Source: Bacteroidota bacterium (lineage in GTDB: Bacteria; Bacteroidota; Bacteroidia; Chitinophagales; Saprospiraceae). Taken from it: DNA of 64,000 nt. The stretch spans positions 62,001 to 126,000 of the forward strand of contig WGNL01000035.1 in the NCBI GenBank assembly GCA_016124585.1, in the 5' to 3' direction. The translations under genes and the position numbers were made by a program. This document shows positions 34,898 to 43,919 of this stretch, in pieces. The notes under the pieces were generated by a model. The model was given only the letters and a program-made list of their open reading frames with translations. It did not search any database and was not told where the DNA came from. How positions within the stretch are numbered: the stretch's first letter is position 1; every line of letters starts with the position of its first letter.

Positions 34898-37006
34898 ATG
34901 ACCTTCCGCCAGCTTATTTTCTTCGTAATCCTCCTGCTACTCGGCTGCAATTCCGGCGCCCAGCAGAATGAGCCAAACGCCTATACCAACGACCTCATCC
35001 ACGAGAACAGCCCCTATCTTTTGCAACACGCCCACAACCCTGTCCACTGGCAGCCGTGGGGCGAAAAAGCACTCGCTCAGGCCAAGGCGGAAAACAAGTT
35101 GCTTCTCATCAGCATAGGCTATGCGGCTTGCCACTGGTGCCATGTGATGGAGCATGAGTCCTTTGAGGACACTATCGTCGCTAACCTGATGAACAAGCAT
35201 TTTGTCTGCATCAAAGTGGACCGGGAAGAACGTCCCGATGTGGACAACGTGTACATGACCGCTTGCCAATTGGTGAAAAACAGCAGTTGCGGCTGGCCCC
35301 TCAATGCCTTTGCACTTCCTGATGGTAGGCCCGTTTGGGCAGGCACTTATTTTCCAAAGAAAAACTGGCTGGAAATTCTCGAATATTTTCAAAATGAATG
35401 GGAAAAAACGCCCGATGGCATGAACGAGTTTGCTGAGCAGGTGGCACAGGGATTGGCTGTCTCTGACCGTGTGCCGGGCGCTTCGCCGGATGCCAGTTTT
35501 TCGGAGAAAACGATGAACAGCATCACCCGCCAATTCTTGCAGGGCTTTGATTTCAAGAAAGGCGGGCGACTGGGCGCTCCCAAATTTCCGATGCCGAACA
35601 ACTACCTTTTCCTCCTCGAAAACTACCATTTCAATGGCAATGAAAAAGAACTGAAAGCCGTCACTGCCACACTGGATGGCATGGCCAACGGCGGCATCTT
35701 CGACCAATTGGGCGGCGGCTTTGCCCGCTATTCCACCGACAACGATTGGCTGGTGCCTCATTTTGAAAAAATGCTCTACGACAATGCCCAACTGGTGAGC
35801 CTATACTCCCAAGCATTTCAGGTGACGAAAAACCTCGAATACCAGCGAATTGTGGAGCAGACCTTGGACTTCGTGGAGCGGGAGTTAACTGCTCCTGATG
35901 GTGCTTTCTACTCCTCCCTTGATGCGGACAGCGATGGTGAGGAGGGCAGGTTTTATGTTTGGGAGAAAAAGGAAATCCAGGCGGCATTGGCCGATGAAAA
36001 AATGGCCGCCGCCTTCTGTGATTTTTACGAAGTCAGCGAAAAAGGGAACTGGGAAGACAGCAAGAACATCCTGCATCGCAAACGCCCGGCTGCCGATATT
36101 GCGAAGCGACAAAACATGAGCGAAGCCGAGTTGGAAGACTTGATTTCAAAAGCAAAAGCAAAGCTCTTCGCCGTGCGCAGCAAACGGGTACGCCCCACGC
36201 TTGACGACAAATCGCTCACCGCCTGGAACGGCTTGATGGTGAAGGGCTACGTGGATGCTTACCGGGCTATTGAGAATCAAAAATGGCTATCGGCGGCGCT
36301 TCGAAACGGGCAATTGACGCTGGATAAAATCATGCAGCCTGACCACAGCCTGCGCCGCAACTACAAGGATGGCAAAGCGGTCATCAATGCTTTTCTGGAT
36401 GATTATGCAATTACTGCCGAGGCATTTACGGCGTTGTACCAAGTGACTTTCGATGAAAAATGGCTGAATGCTGCACGGGATTTGACCGACTACGCTTTCG
36501 AGCATTTTTACGACGAAAAAACGGGTTTCTTCTTTTACACTTCCGACCTTGACCCACCTTTGGTTGCCCGCAAAATAGAAACGGAGGACAACGTAATTCC
36601 TGCTTCCAACTCCCTGATGGCCAATAATTTGTATGTTTTGGGTGAGTATTTTTACGATGAAAAATACCGTAAGACAGCTCAGCAGATGATGCAGAAGATG
36701 GCAGACCCTATGCGCAAAACAGATAGCCCAGATTACTATTCCAATTGGGGCAGGCTCTACCTGCAGTACATCCGGCCAGTTTACGAAGTAGCGATTGTGG
36801 GGGAAGATTTTGCGAAGAAAAGAGACGATTTAATGCGCCATTACCTACCCAATGCCTTGCTCATGGGCGGACGGACTGAAGGAACATTGGAACTGCTAAA
36901 AGACAAACTCCAGGCAGGCGAGACGATGATTTACGTTTGTCAAAACAAGGTATGCAAGCTGCCAGTGCAGGAGGTGGATGCTGCGTTGGATTTGATGCGG
37001 CAGTAA
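34898..37006 (+). CDS. Thioredoxin-domain protein, SPATA20/YyaL (DUF255) family, lipoprotein
   Basis: A 702-residue protein from the ATG at 34898 (MTFRQLIFF) with a lipobox LLLGC, so probably anchored to a membrane. The N-terminal thioredoxin-like domain has [20 protein letters not shown], then the redox motif CHWC in [14 protein letters not shown]. The rest is an alpha/alpha toroid with Asp-rich elements ([19 protein letters not shown]), as in the N-acylglucosamine 2-epimerase-like fold. The reaction is unknown in bacteria. Promoter box at 34859-34866; a hairpin follows the stop codon. Confidence 0.88.
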   Translation: MTFRQLIFFVILLLLGCNSGAQQNEPNAYTNDLIHENSPYLLQHAHNPVHWQPWGEKALAQAKAENKLLLISIGYAACHWCHVMEHESFEDTIVANLMNKHFVCIKVDREERPDVDNVYMTACQLVKNSSCGWPLNAFALPDGRPVWAGTYFPKKNWLEILEYFQNEWEKTPDGMNEFAEQVAQGLAVSDRVPGASPDASFSEKTMNSITRQFLQGFDFKKGGRLGAPKFPMPNNYLFLLENYHFNGNEKELKAVTATLDGMANGGIFDQLGGGFARYSTDNDWLVPHFEKMLYDNAQLVSLYSQAFQVTKNLEYQRIVEQTLDFVERELTAPDGAFYSSLDADSDGEEGRFYVWEKKEIQAALADEKMAAAFCDFYEVSEKGNWEDSKNILHRKRPAADIAKRQNMSEAELEDLISKAKAKLFAVRSKRVRPTLDDKSLTAWNGLMVKGYVDAYRAIENQKWLSAALRNGQLTLDKIMQPDHSLRRNYKDGKAVINAFLDDYAITAEAFTALYQVTFDEKWLNAARDLTDYAFEHFYDEKTGFFFYTSDLDPPLVARKIETEDNVIPASNSLMANNLYVLGEYFYDEKYRKTAQQMMQKMADPMRKTDSPDYYSNWGRLYLQYIRPVYEVAIVGEDFAKKRDDLMRHYLPNALLMGGRTEGTLELLKDKLQAGETMIYVCQNKVCKLPVQEVDAALDLMRQ

Positions 37007-37012
37007 AAAATA

Positions 37013-37044
37013 GGCGGCCAGCCATGTCCTGACCGCCGCCCTTT
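37013..37044 (+). terminator. Probable terminator between convergent genes
   Basis: The stem GGCGG-x-CA (37013-37020) with TG-x-CCGCC (37030-37037) and a 9-base loop is followed by a short T-run at 37041. It lies 6 bases past the stop codon of the SPATA20-like gene. Confidence 0.55.
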
Positions 37045-37066
37045 TATGAAATTTCGAGTGTTGCTT

Positions 37067-38464
37067 TTACCACCGTTTGGCTATGCCTATTGAAAGTAGA
37101 TGATAGCTGGGGCGCAGTTCCAGACCAACTTCGGTGCTGGCGTTGTTCCACTGCTTTTCGAAGCGATAACGAAGCAGTAGTGAGATTTGTCCGTTCAGTT
37201 TCCGCTCCAGTTCCATGCCTGCCAAGGTCTTGAACTGGAAGCGCTCAAAAATCGGTGCCGCATTATTGTAGGCAAAAATAGATTTGTCAACGGCTACGGT
37301 CACACCTTCCGCACTGGTGAGCAGGCCACCAGCCAACCCTGCAAACGGGCTGAATACCCAATGCTGGCGCTCAAAAACCCGCACATACCCAGCCTGCAAT
37401 TGCACGGATTTGAAGCTGTTGTAATGCACCAATCGATTCTTTTGGATGGCAGTTACCAGTGTATCCCCGTATGTGCCTTCAGTTCGACCACCTACCACAT
37501 AGTGGACCAAATGCACTAGCACGTTTTTTTGCAGAATATCTACAGGGCGTTCCGTGTAGATGTCGATGTTCTGGCTGGCCACTTGTCTGTCCAGCCCAAG
37601 TTGGAGATAGCTTTTTTTGCCCAGCGGCGCCCATGCATCCAAGCCCAAATGATAGCCGGGATAGGGCGAAGTATGGTCATTGCGCAAGGTAGCGGCGGCA
37701 GAGCTTCCCGAGTAACCAGAAAATGAAGCCAGAATGCCGCCTGTCGCCGCAAACCTCCATTTGCCTTTTTGGGATTCCTGTTGCTCCGCAATTGGGTCAT
37801 CTGGAAGCGACACTAGGGTTGTTTCGAGTTGGGGAAAAGCGATTGGATTCACGAGCGGCTTCCACACCATTGCCACCACCGAGGGCACAGTCAAATCAAT
37901 TTTTTCTGATTGACTGACAGGCCCAATGGTGTTGGGTTCCGCTATCGTTACAGTGTCAAAAAGAGCTGGCGTAGGACTTGCTTTTTGGGTAAACAAATTG
38001 GCCGAATCGTCAATGCTCACAATTCTGTTGGCCTTTGTTTTTACCGAAGGAGAAACAGGTGAATTGACATCAGTTGGCACAGTGGTCAGGACATGAGGTA
38101 TTTTATTTTTCTCTTCCAATTCAGATTTCTCAATAGACGTGGCAGGCTGATTAGCTACTGCCGAAGCTGCGCTTTTGCCTGTTTTTTCAAGGTTAGGCTT
38201 AGTAAACGGAGCTGAGGATTTGACCGATTTGCCTTGTTCATTTAACAAGAAGAAGCCTCCGCCGCCGAGCAGTAGTACTGCTGCGCCAAACCAAAACCAG
38301 ATGAGGATGCGACGTCGGCGTTTTTCCTCGAAAAATTGAGGATATTCTTCGAGAATTTTCTCGAAGATGCCGTCCTTCATGTTGTCCCAACTGAAGGCAT
38401 CAGTTTCCCATTCATGGCCATTTTGACGGCTCATTTTGTCATCCCTGTCGTTAATAGAATCCAT
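37067..38464 (-). CDS. Anti-sigma-like membrane protein with C-terminal beta-barrel-like domain
   Basis: A 465-residue protein. Residues 1-50 are cytoplasmic and acidic (ETDAFSWDNMKDGIFEKILEEYPQF); one transmembrane helix spans about 53-74, preceded by KRRRR; a Pro/Ser/Thr-rich linker runs to about 240; then beta strands (GKWRFAATGGILASFSGYS to SYHLLSIGIAKRW) resemble an outer-membrane barrel. The start ATG overlaps the sigma factor stop codon by 14 bases (another ATG is at 38434), so the two are coupled. It is likely the regulator of that ECF sigma factor; the anti-sigma assignment is inferred from position and topology. Confidence 0.7.
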   Translation of the reverse strand: MDSINDRDDKMSRQNGHEWETDAFSWDNMKDGIFEKILEEYPQFFEEKRRRRILIWFWFGAAVLLLGGGGFFLLNEQGKSVKSSAPFTKPNLEKTGKSAASAVANQPATSIEKSELEEKNKIPHVLTTVPTDVNSPVSPSVKTKANRIVSIDDSANLFTQKASPTPALFDTVTIAEPNTIGPVSQSEKIDLTVPSVVAMVWKPLVNPIAFPQLETTLVSLPDDPIAEQQESQKGKWRFAATGGILASFSGYSGSSAAATLRNDHTSPYPGYHLGLDAWAPLGKKSYLQLGLDRQVASQNIDIYTERPVDILQKNVLVHLVHYVVGGRTEGTYGDTLVTAIQKNRLVHYNSFKSVQLQAGYVRVFERQHWVFSPFAGLAGGLLTSAEGVTVAVDKSIFAYNNAAPIFERFQFKTLAGMELERKLNGQISLLLRYRFEKQWNNASTEVGLELRPSYHLLSIGIAKRW

Positions 38465-39002
38465 TCTTTATCAGGGTTTTATTGTTGATGAAAAATTGGC
38501 GAAGCCACTCCTTTGACCTTGCCAGTTGAGAGCGGGAGGTTTCCGAACTGATACCGAGCGCCTGACCCACCTCATCATGGGTGTAGCCCTCGAATACCAC
38601 CAATTTGAATACCCGCCGATAGCCGTTTGGCATTTGAGCCAGCACTTGCTCCGACGCATTGGGGTCGAGGTGACCGAGGCTCATATACTCATGTGGAGCA
38701 TTGTTCAGGTTGTCCACATCTGCAAAATCCCACTGCTTTTTCTTGTCCCGAAGGAACATCAAGCACTGGTTGACGGCAATTTTGCGGAGCCAGAACTTGA
38801 ACTCGCCCCGTTGGGCGTCATAGCTTTGGATGTTTAAAAACAACTTGGCGAATATTTCCTGCACGAGGTCCTTTTGGGAATCGGGGTTGTCTGTGTAACC
38901 CTTCACAATGGTGAAAACATAAGGCAGGCAGGCTTCATACATGGCCTTGAATGCCTGCTGATTTTTCATTTTGCACTGTGATATGGTGTCCAGATTTACC
39001 AA
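38451..39002 (-). CDS. RNA polymerase ECF sigma factor
   Basis: A 183-residue sigma-70 family factor. Region 2 spans about 10-80 (AMYEACLPYVFTIVKGYTDN, SQKDLVQEIFAKLFLNIQSYD), and region 4 is the helix-turn-helix FEGYTHDEVGQALGISSETSRSQLARSK at about 135-165. It lacks region 3 and 1, as ECF factors do. It partly overlaps the membrane protein gene downstream (37067-38464), its likely anti-sigma partner. Confidence 0.92.
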   Translation of the reverse strand: MVNLDTISQCKMKNQQAFKAMYEACLPYVFTIVKGYTDNPDSQKDLVQEIFAKLFLNIQSYDAQRGEFKFWLRKIAVNQCLMFLRDKKKQWDFADVDNLNNAPHEYMSLGHLDPNASEQVLAQMPNGYRRVFKLVVFEGYTHDEVGQALGISSETSRSQLARSKEWLRQFFINNKTLIKNGFY

Positions 39003-39103
39003 AAAATAGTCAATGTTTAATGGTGTGCTTGGTTTTTCAGGTTTTTCAAACGAATGTTTTATTCTTAAAGTCCGTGTGTTTCCTCAGGGGTAAATAAAAG
39101 TCA

Positions 39104-39128
39104 GGGAAGGTCGGCAAACCGACTTCCC
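39104..39128 (-). terminator. Terminator of the repeat lipoprotein gene
   Basis: Arms GGGAAG-x-TCGG (39104-39114) and CCGACTTCCC (39119-39128) form a hairpin with a single-base bulge; on the minus strand TTTTATTT follows. It lies just past the stop codon at 39147. Confidence 0.6.
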
Positions 39129-39146
39129 CAGGTTCTTTAAGCTTTA

Positions 39147-40301
39147 TCAGAAGCAATCTGCCAAGGCAGCCCCCATTTCATCAGGGCTATTGACGGTAGT
39201 AGTGACACCAGTTTCCACATGTACCAGTGATATTGGGTAAACAAAATCAAATGGCACATTACCATTGTTTGAGGACTGGTAATCATGCAAAGCGTCTTGG
39301 TCATTGATGACGATGATTGTTACGCCCATATCTTCTGTTATCGAGATGGGGTAAACAAAATCATAGCAAATTATATCACCTAATTGGACATTAGGGTCGA
39401 TAATGTCACCACAATCAAACAGCGCCTCGTCCATCTCCTCCTGACTATTGATGGTTAACTGATTGCCATCTGCGTCAATCAAGGTGAGTGGAAAGCCAAA
39501 ACCTACCCAGTTACCCTCCATGGCCGCTACTGCAAACTCATCTATATTGTTGACCACCACAGCGTTGCCGCTAGCATCAATCAGCGTGAGCGGATAACCA
39601 AACTCGTAGCATCCAAAGCTGCCGATGCCACAACCGCCTGGGCTAGCCCCACAGCTTGCCAATAGGTCAAAAAGTTCTTCTGCATTGGCAGCAGTAGCAG
39701 TATTGCCTTCCACATTTTCAAGTTGTAGCGGAAATGTGAAACTGTAAAAATGGCCATCAGCGAGCAGTCCAATCAGTTCGTCTTCGTCGTTTGCCGTGAC
39801 GGTTACGCTGTCCTCATTCAGCAAATTGAGGGGGAAAACCAACTGGTAGCATGAGTTGTCAAGGTTGATGTCCCAAGCTGGGAATACCTCGTTGCCCCAT
39901 CCAGTATTTGGAATACAATAGGTGAACAAAGCCGCAAGTTCCTCTACATTTCCAACGGTTTGGCTGTTGCCGTCGGCATCGGTCACGTTCAGCGGGTAAA
40001 CGAAATCAATCGGGTAATTTGTGGTGTCATTGATTGCCTGAATGAAATCGTCTTCTGATGTGATGGTCACGGTCGTGCTGTCCAAAAGTAGCATCTCGAA
40101 CGAGTAATCAATAGAGACACAGCCCAGTTCGAGACCATCGGCATTGGCCACCGAGCGGCTTACAAGCCCATTCACAAGTTCTTGGCTTGGGTTAACAATT
40201 GGAGGGTCAACCACTGTAGTCATGACTTCGTCTTTTTTGCAAGAAGCAAAGGCCAAAACAACCAGTAGGGCAAAAAGTGATAACTGTCTTAAGAATTTCA
40301 T
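39147..40301 (-). CDS. Lipoprotein with tandem internal repeats
   Basis: A 384-residue protein with lipobox AFASC (Cys20). The mature part is at least seven or eight repeats of 40-50 residues sharing FDFVYPLxLxDxxGNxxTV followed by NxEEL/DE-rich helix, e.g. FGYPLTLIDASGNAVVVNN, FGFPLTLIDADGNQLTINS, FDFVYPISLVHVETGVTT; cysteine pairs occur at every second repeat. No family is recognised. It is a surface-exposed or periplasmic protein of unknown role. Confidence 0.8.
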   Translation of the reverse strand: MKFLRQLSLFALLVVLAFASCKKDEVMTTVVDPPIVNPSQELVNGLVSRSVANADGLELGCVSIDYSFEMLLLDSTTVTITSEDDFIQAINDTTNYPIDFVYPLNVTDADGNSQTVGNVEELAALFTYCIPNTGWGNEVFPAWDINLDNSCYQLVFPLNLLNEDSVTVTANDEDELIGLLADGHFYSFTFPLQLENVEGNTATAANAEELFDLLASCGASPGGCGIGSFGCYEFGYPLTLIDASGNAVVVNNIDEFAVAAMEGNWVGFGFPLTLIDADGNQLTINSQEEMDEALFDCGDIIDPNVQLGDIICYDFVYPISITEDMGVTIIVINDQDALHDYQSSNNGNVPFDFVYPISLVHVETGVTTTVNSPDEMGAALADCF

Positions 40302-40695
40302 TTTGATACATTTTTTTGGTTAGAAAAACATTTTTGATGCCCACCTATATGCGAGGTTGGTTGACAGCGTTGCATCAGTATCAGTTTTTTTGATTTTTTT
40401 TTGGCCAATAGAAAACCTACAATTAAGTCTGTTCCGGAACAGAGAATATAAAGCATTAAGACAGTATGTTTTAGACATTAGACATGACGAGGTGGATTAA
40501 TGTCAAATTTTATCTAAAATATTTTATACCGAATATTTATTTCTGGCAACTAATTAAATCAAAAAGGCTACAAGTCGGTGATAACAAAATTCAACAATTT
40601 GGATAAACCATCAAAACTGGTCTGATTGCTAATGCATGTTTTCGGTTAGAACCAGTATTTCTAAACCATATTCTATAATTTTAAACCATCTGAAA
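40302..40695. other. Divergent intergenic region, no recognised motif
   Basis: This AT-rich stretch lies between divergent genes for the repeat lipoprotein and the fibronectin-like protein and should hold both promoters. I saw no exact TAnnTTTG box at a suitable distance from either gene, no repeat and no small gene. Confidence 0.4.
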
Positions 40696-41037
40696 ATGAA
40701 AAAATCAATGTTTTTTTTCGCCTTTTTGCTCACCGCTAACTTTATGTTCTCCAAATCTCAAAGTGAAATCTTGACAGAATGCTCTGCACCGTCAAACCTC
40801 ACAGTGGTTTCGCAAACGAGCAGTTCAGTCAGCTTCGACTGGGATGATTGTGGCTGTGGAGAGACGTCGTACAAGGTATATTATGTGAAAGCTGGACAGG
40901 CTAGCTCGCCAGTTACGACCCCTACTTCTGACATTACGTTTTCGTCACTTTCGTCGGGCACTTATACTTTTTATTTTGCGACAATATGCGGCGAAGATTC
41001 GAGTTCGATTATTGTTGAAGAAATAATAATTGCATGA
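40696..41037 (+). CDS. Small secreted fibronectin type III protein
   Basis: A 113-residue protein from the ATG at 40696 (MKKSMFFFAFLLTANF). After a signal peptide there is one FN3 module: APSNLTVVSQTSSSVSFDWDDCG, SYKVYYVKAG and SGTYTFYFATICG. It has no sorting domain. Function unknown; FN3 modules mostly mediate surface contacts. A bidirectional terminator follows directly. Confidence 0.7.
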   Translation: MKKSMFFFAFLLTANFMFSKSQSEILTECSAPSNLTVVSQTSSSVSFDWDDCGCGETSYKVYYVKAGQASSPVTTPTSDITFSSLSSGTYTFYFATICGEDSSSIIVEEIIIA

Positions 41038-41053
41038 ACTAATAAGTGATTAT

Positions 41054-41089
41054 AAGGGCTGTCATTAAAATATTATGACAGCCCTTTTT
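41054..41089. terminator. Bidirectional rho-independent terminator
   Basis: A perfect 12-bp stem (41054-41065 AAGGGCTGTCAT with 41075-41086) has a 9-base loop and an A-run/T-run on its sides. It serves the convergent genes 40696-41037 and 41088-42497; the stop codon of the latter is embedded in the T-run. Confidence 0.88.
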
Positions 41090-42497
41090 AAGACATATTA
41101 CCCTTTGCTGTTTTTTCTAAGAGCCATTGCTTTAAGGCAATATTCGGTTCCTTGCTTATTTCATCACCTAATTCAGCCACCAATTTATCATCCCAGTGTC
41201 TATTTACTAATTTTTTGGTGTAGGAAATGAATTTTAATAATGCTTCTTTCATTCTAGGGTTTTGCATTTTATCTCTTCTTGTAAATTTCTCAAATGCGTC
41301 CAATTGTGACATAAGGACATCAAAACAATCTCCCCTCTCAACATATAATTCATACCAAGACCTTATAATAAAACTCTTAGCTTTAAATACATCCATTTGG
41401 TCATTGAAATTATGTTGCAATATTTGAACCGTCTTATCAAATTCTTTTTTGCCGAAATGCCATTGTGCCATACTCATATTGACAGCATCTACTCTAATAT
41501 TATCGTCAAGGTAGCTGCTATAAGTTTCCATGAAATTTTTCACCCAATCATGTTCCTCGCATATAACACCCAAAGTCACGATATTTTGAAAAGTATTTTT
41601 GGTGAGTTTGCCAAACGGCATAAGGCAATTATATTGCAAACCAATTTTGTACAAATTTATGCTTAATCGGATTGTATCCTTCGTTCCTGAATTAGTTTGC
41701 TGTGTGCAATAGTTGAGCAATGCTTTCAAAATGTATTCCCTTTCGCTTTCTCTCAACAAGTCGATGTTTTGAACATATAAGTCAACTAGCCCACCAAGCG
41801 CCGAAGATTCTTGTTTTCTTTGAAATTCCTCTAGCCTATAATAAAGATTGAAAACAGGGTTTTGATTCAAAATATCAATTGAATCTTGCCCTACCTTCGC
41901 AGGGATATTAGTATCAAATTTTGCATTGCTGGCGCATTTCAACTTGATTTTTGAGAAGCCACAATATGCGTCAAAGTAGTCGATGGCCAATTTTAAAGTA
42001 TTGTTTTTATCCTCTCGCTTGTCGGTGTCAGGGTGTCCAAAGTACATTAAATTCAACTGCTGCTTATCTCTAAAATAGACCTCATCCCGATAAGGCAGGG
42101 CTTCCAGTTCCGCATCCAATTCCCAAGTCTTTTTTTCAAAAAACTCATAGCAGTTGGGGCGTTCGGCGTAAGACCGCAAAAGCAGCTTTCGCTGCGTTAT
42201 TTCCTCTTTTTCCAATTGCAGCACAGCTAGGTATTTTTCTAGCAGTGCGGTAAAATCTGACATCAAATTCAGCAATTTTTTGTGGTCGTAGGGCCGGCCT
42301 GGAAAGAGCTTACTGAAGATTTTATTCTTGTGCAGTTTGGGTGAACTGAAGTTAGGATAGTCATTGCGCAGCAATAAGTAGAGTTGAACGATGTTGGCGT
42401 TGGCATTGTAGAATGGCGATTGCAGGAATTGCAGGAGGCGCTTGAGTTCTTGTGCGTTTAGCGTCTGAAGTGTCTTGACTAGTTTGCTATTTTGCAT
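41088..42497 (-). CDS. Hypothetical helical protein
   Basis: A 469-residue soluble, almost all-helical protein (begins MQNSKLVKTLQTLNAQELKR). No signal, membrane segment or catalytic motif; TPR-like helix pairs are possible across its length. The part near the N-terminus (42000-42497) has ordinary composition while the 3' part is clearly more AT-rich, an internal mosaic. I know only that such long helical proteins occur as clade-specific families; I cannot name one. Confidence 0.75.
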   Translation of the reverse strand: MQNSKLVKTLQTLNAQELKRLLQFLQSPFYNANANIVQLYLLLRNDYPNFSSPKLHKNKIFSKLFPGRPYDHKKLLNLMSDFTALLEKYLAVLQLEKEEITQRKLLLRSYAERPNCYEFFEKKTWELDAELEALPYRDEVYFRDKQQLNLMYFGHPDTDKREDKNNTLKLAIDYFDAYCGFSKIKLKCASNAKFDTNIPAKVGQDSIDILNQNPVFNLYYRLEEFQRKQESSALGGLVDLYVQNIDLLRESEREYILKALLNYCTQQTNSGTKDTIRLSINLYKIGLQYNCLMPFGKLTKNTFQNIVTLGVICEEHDWVKNFMETYSSYLDDNIRVDAVNMSMAQWHFGKKEFDKTVQILQHNFNDQMDVFKAKSFIIRSWYELYVERGDCFDVLMSQLDAFEKFTRRDKMQNPRMKEALLKFISYTKKLVNRHWDDKLVAELGDEISKEPNIALKQWLLEKTAKGNMS

Positions 42498-42880
42498 TTA
42501 GCAGGCATTGTAAATGAATCTATCCTACAAAAATGGAATTTTATGAGAAAAAACGTCACAATAATGTTAATTTTTTCACAGATTGAAACTCGGCATAAAA
42601 TATTGATTATCAGATTTTTGGAGAAAAAATTCATCAAAAAAGGGCTGATTGTTTGCAATTTTTGTCTTTGATGCTAGATTTCATCCCAACTATTTTTGAT
42701 GAATTAATTATCAAATGAAAACTATTGCCTACATGGTTCTTGCCCGAACTCTTTAATTTTTCGCCCTAAAGATTCAAATACCGTAAGACCCTAAGGGGAA
42801 ATCGCTGACCATCAACTTTTGGAATGTCAGGGGTTTCCCATTTTTACTCTAATTTCCCTCCTCTGCTTGCCAGTCTCGTT
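42498..42880. other. Intergenic region, no recognised feature
   Basis: AT-rich stretch between two minus-strand genes, presumably the promoter and leader of the helical protein. No TAnnTTTG box, terminator, repeat or small gene was convincingly seen. Confidence 0.4.
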
Positions 42881-43780
42881 TTAACCTACCTCTAGCCGAT
42901 ACCCCACCCCATGCACATTGGCAATTTTCACATTAGCATCCTTCTGTAAAATCTTGCGCAAGCGGGACACGAATACATCCAAACTTCGCCCCACGATGAC
43001 GCCCTCATCTTCCCAAACGGCGGCCAAAATGGCGTCCCGCTCCAGCACTTGGTTTTGGTTTTGCACAAAAAAATGGAGCAGCTTAGCCTCCCGGAAAGTA
43101 AGAGATTGGCGATGTTCACCAATTTGAACATACAAATTCGTCGGGTCGAATTCCGTATTTGCAAAGCACAATGCAGTAGAGATGGGTACTTGCGCAATGG
43201 CACCCTGCGCTTGTAAGGGTTTGTTTTTCAGCTTTTTATAAAAATAAGTAACAGTAAATACCGCTAACATTAATAGCGCCAACGATCCCCAAAATTTACT
43301 AGTGCCCCCATCAGTTGGTTGTCTATCAGGAAATACCACAGAAAGATTGTAACAGCCCGCTTTTTGTTCCCGACCGTTGCAGGCCGCTTCACCAACCTTG
43401 GCCGCTTTCTGCGAGTAACCGAGTACCAGTAAGTTGTTTAGGCAGTCGTTCACGCTGACATAATATTTCTCCGTAACCTCGAATTGTGCCAACGCCTGCT
43501 CCAGCAAAATGGGCAAACTATCGTACTGGAAATTGGTCTCCAGTCGCAGCAGGAATTCGGCAGGTGACACTTGTTCCACGGGCGGGATGGTGCTCGTCGA
43601 ATCACCAGCGATATCAAAAAGTCGGTCAGCGGCCTGACGCATGGCGAGGTTCACTTTCTGGGAAAATTGTCGGGCGGCGGAGGGGTTGGGTTTGTCCATC
43701 CAGCCCATGCCCTGCACGGCCAATAATCCAACAAGTAGGAGGATTATTGGCAAACCTATTTTCGTGAGGTATTTTTTCAT
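42881..43780 (-). CDS. Membrane-anchored winged-helix regulator
   Basis: A 299-residue protein: an N-terminal hydrophobic signal/anchor (IGLPIILLLVGLLAVQGMG), a periplasmic part of about 140 residues with four cysteines (NDCLNN, AACNGREQKAGCYN), a second transmembrane helix at about 165-183 (SLALLMLAVFTVTYFY) and a C-terminal OmpR/PhoB-type winged helix (TFREAKLLHFFVQNQNQVLERD, SLDVFVSRLRKILQKD, GVGYRLEVG). It would sense a periplasmic signal and bind DNA directly, a ToxR-like arrangement with reversed order. It is divergent from 43920, its likely target. Confidence 0.85.
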   Translation of the reverse strand: MKKYLTKIGLPIILLLVGLLAVQGMGWMDKPNPSAARQFSQKVNLAMRQAADRLFDIAGDSTSTIPPVEQVSPAEFLLRLETNFQYDSLPILLEQALAQFEVTEKYYVSVNDCLNNLLVLGYSQKAAKVGEAACNGREQKAGCYNLSVVFPDRQPTDGGTSKFWGSLALLMLAVFTVTYFYKKLKNKPLQAQGAIAQVPISTALCFANTEFDPTNLYVQIGEHRQSLTFREAKLLHFFVQNQNQVLERDAILAAVWEDEGVIVGRSLDVFVSRLRKILQKDANVKIANVHGVGYRLEVG

Positions 43781-43919
43781 GGCTCAAAAATACGTTTTAA
43801 ATGCTTGGTAAACAGGGTTTTACATTTCGTTTACACTGTTTTACAGCGATTTTACGCCTTTTGGCAATGCTCGACTTCAACTTTGTTCCACCTTGTTTCA
43901 CAATCAAAAATCTGAATCC

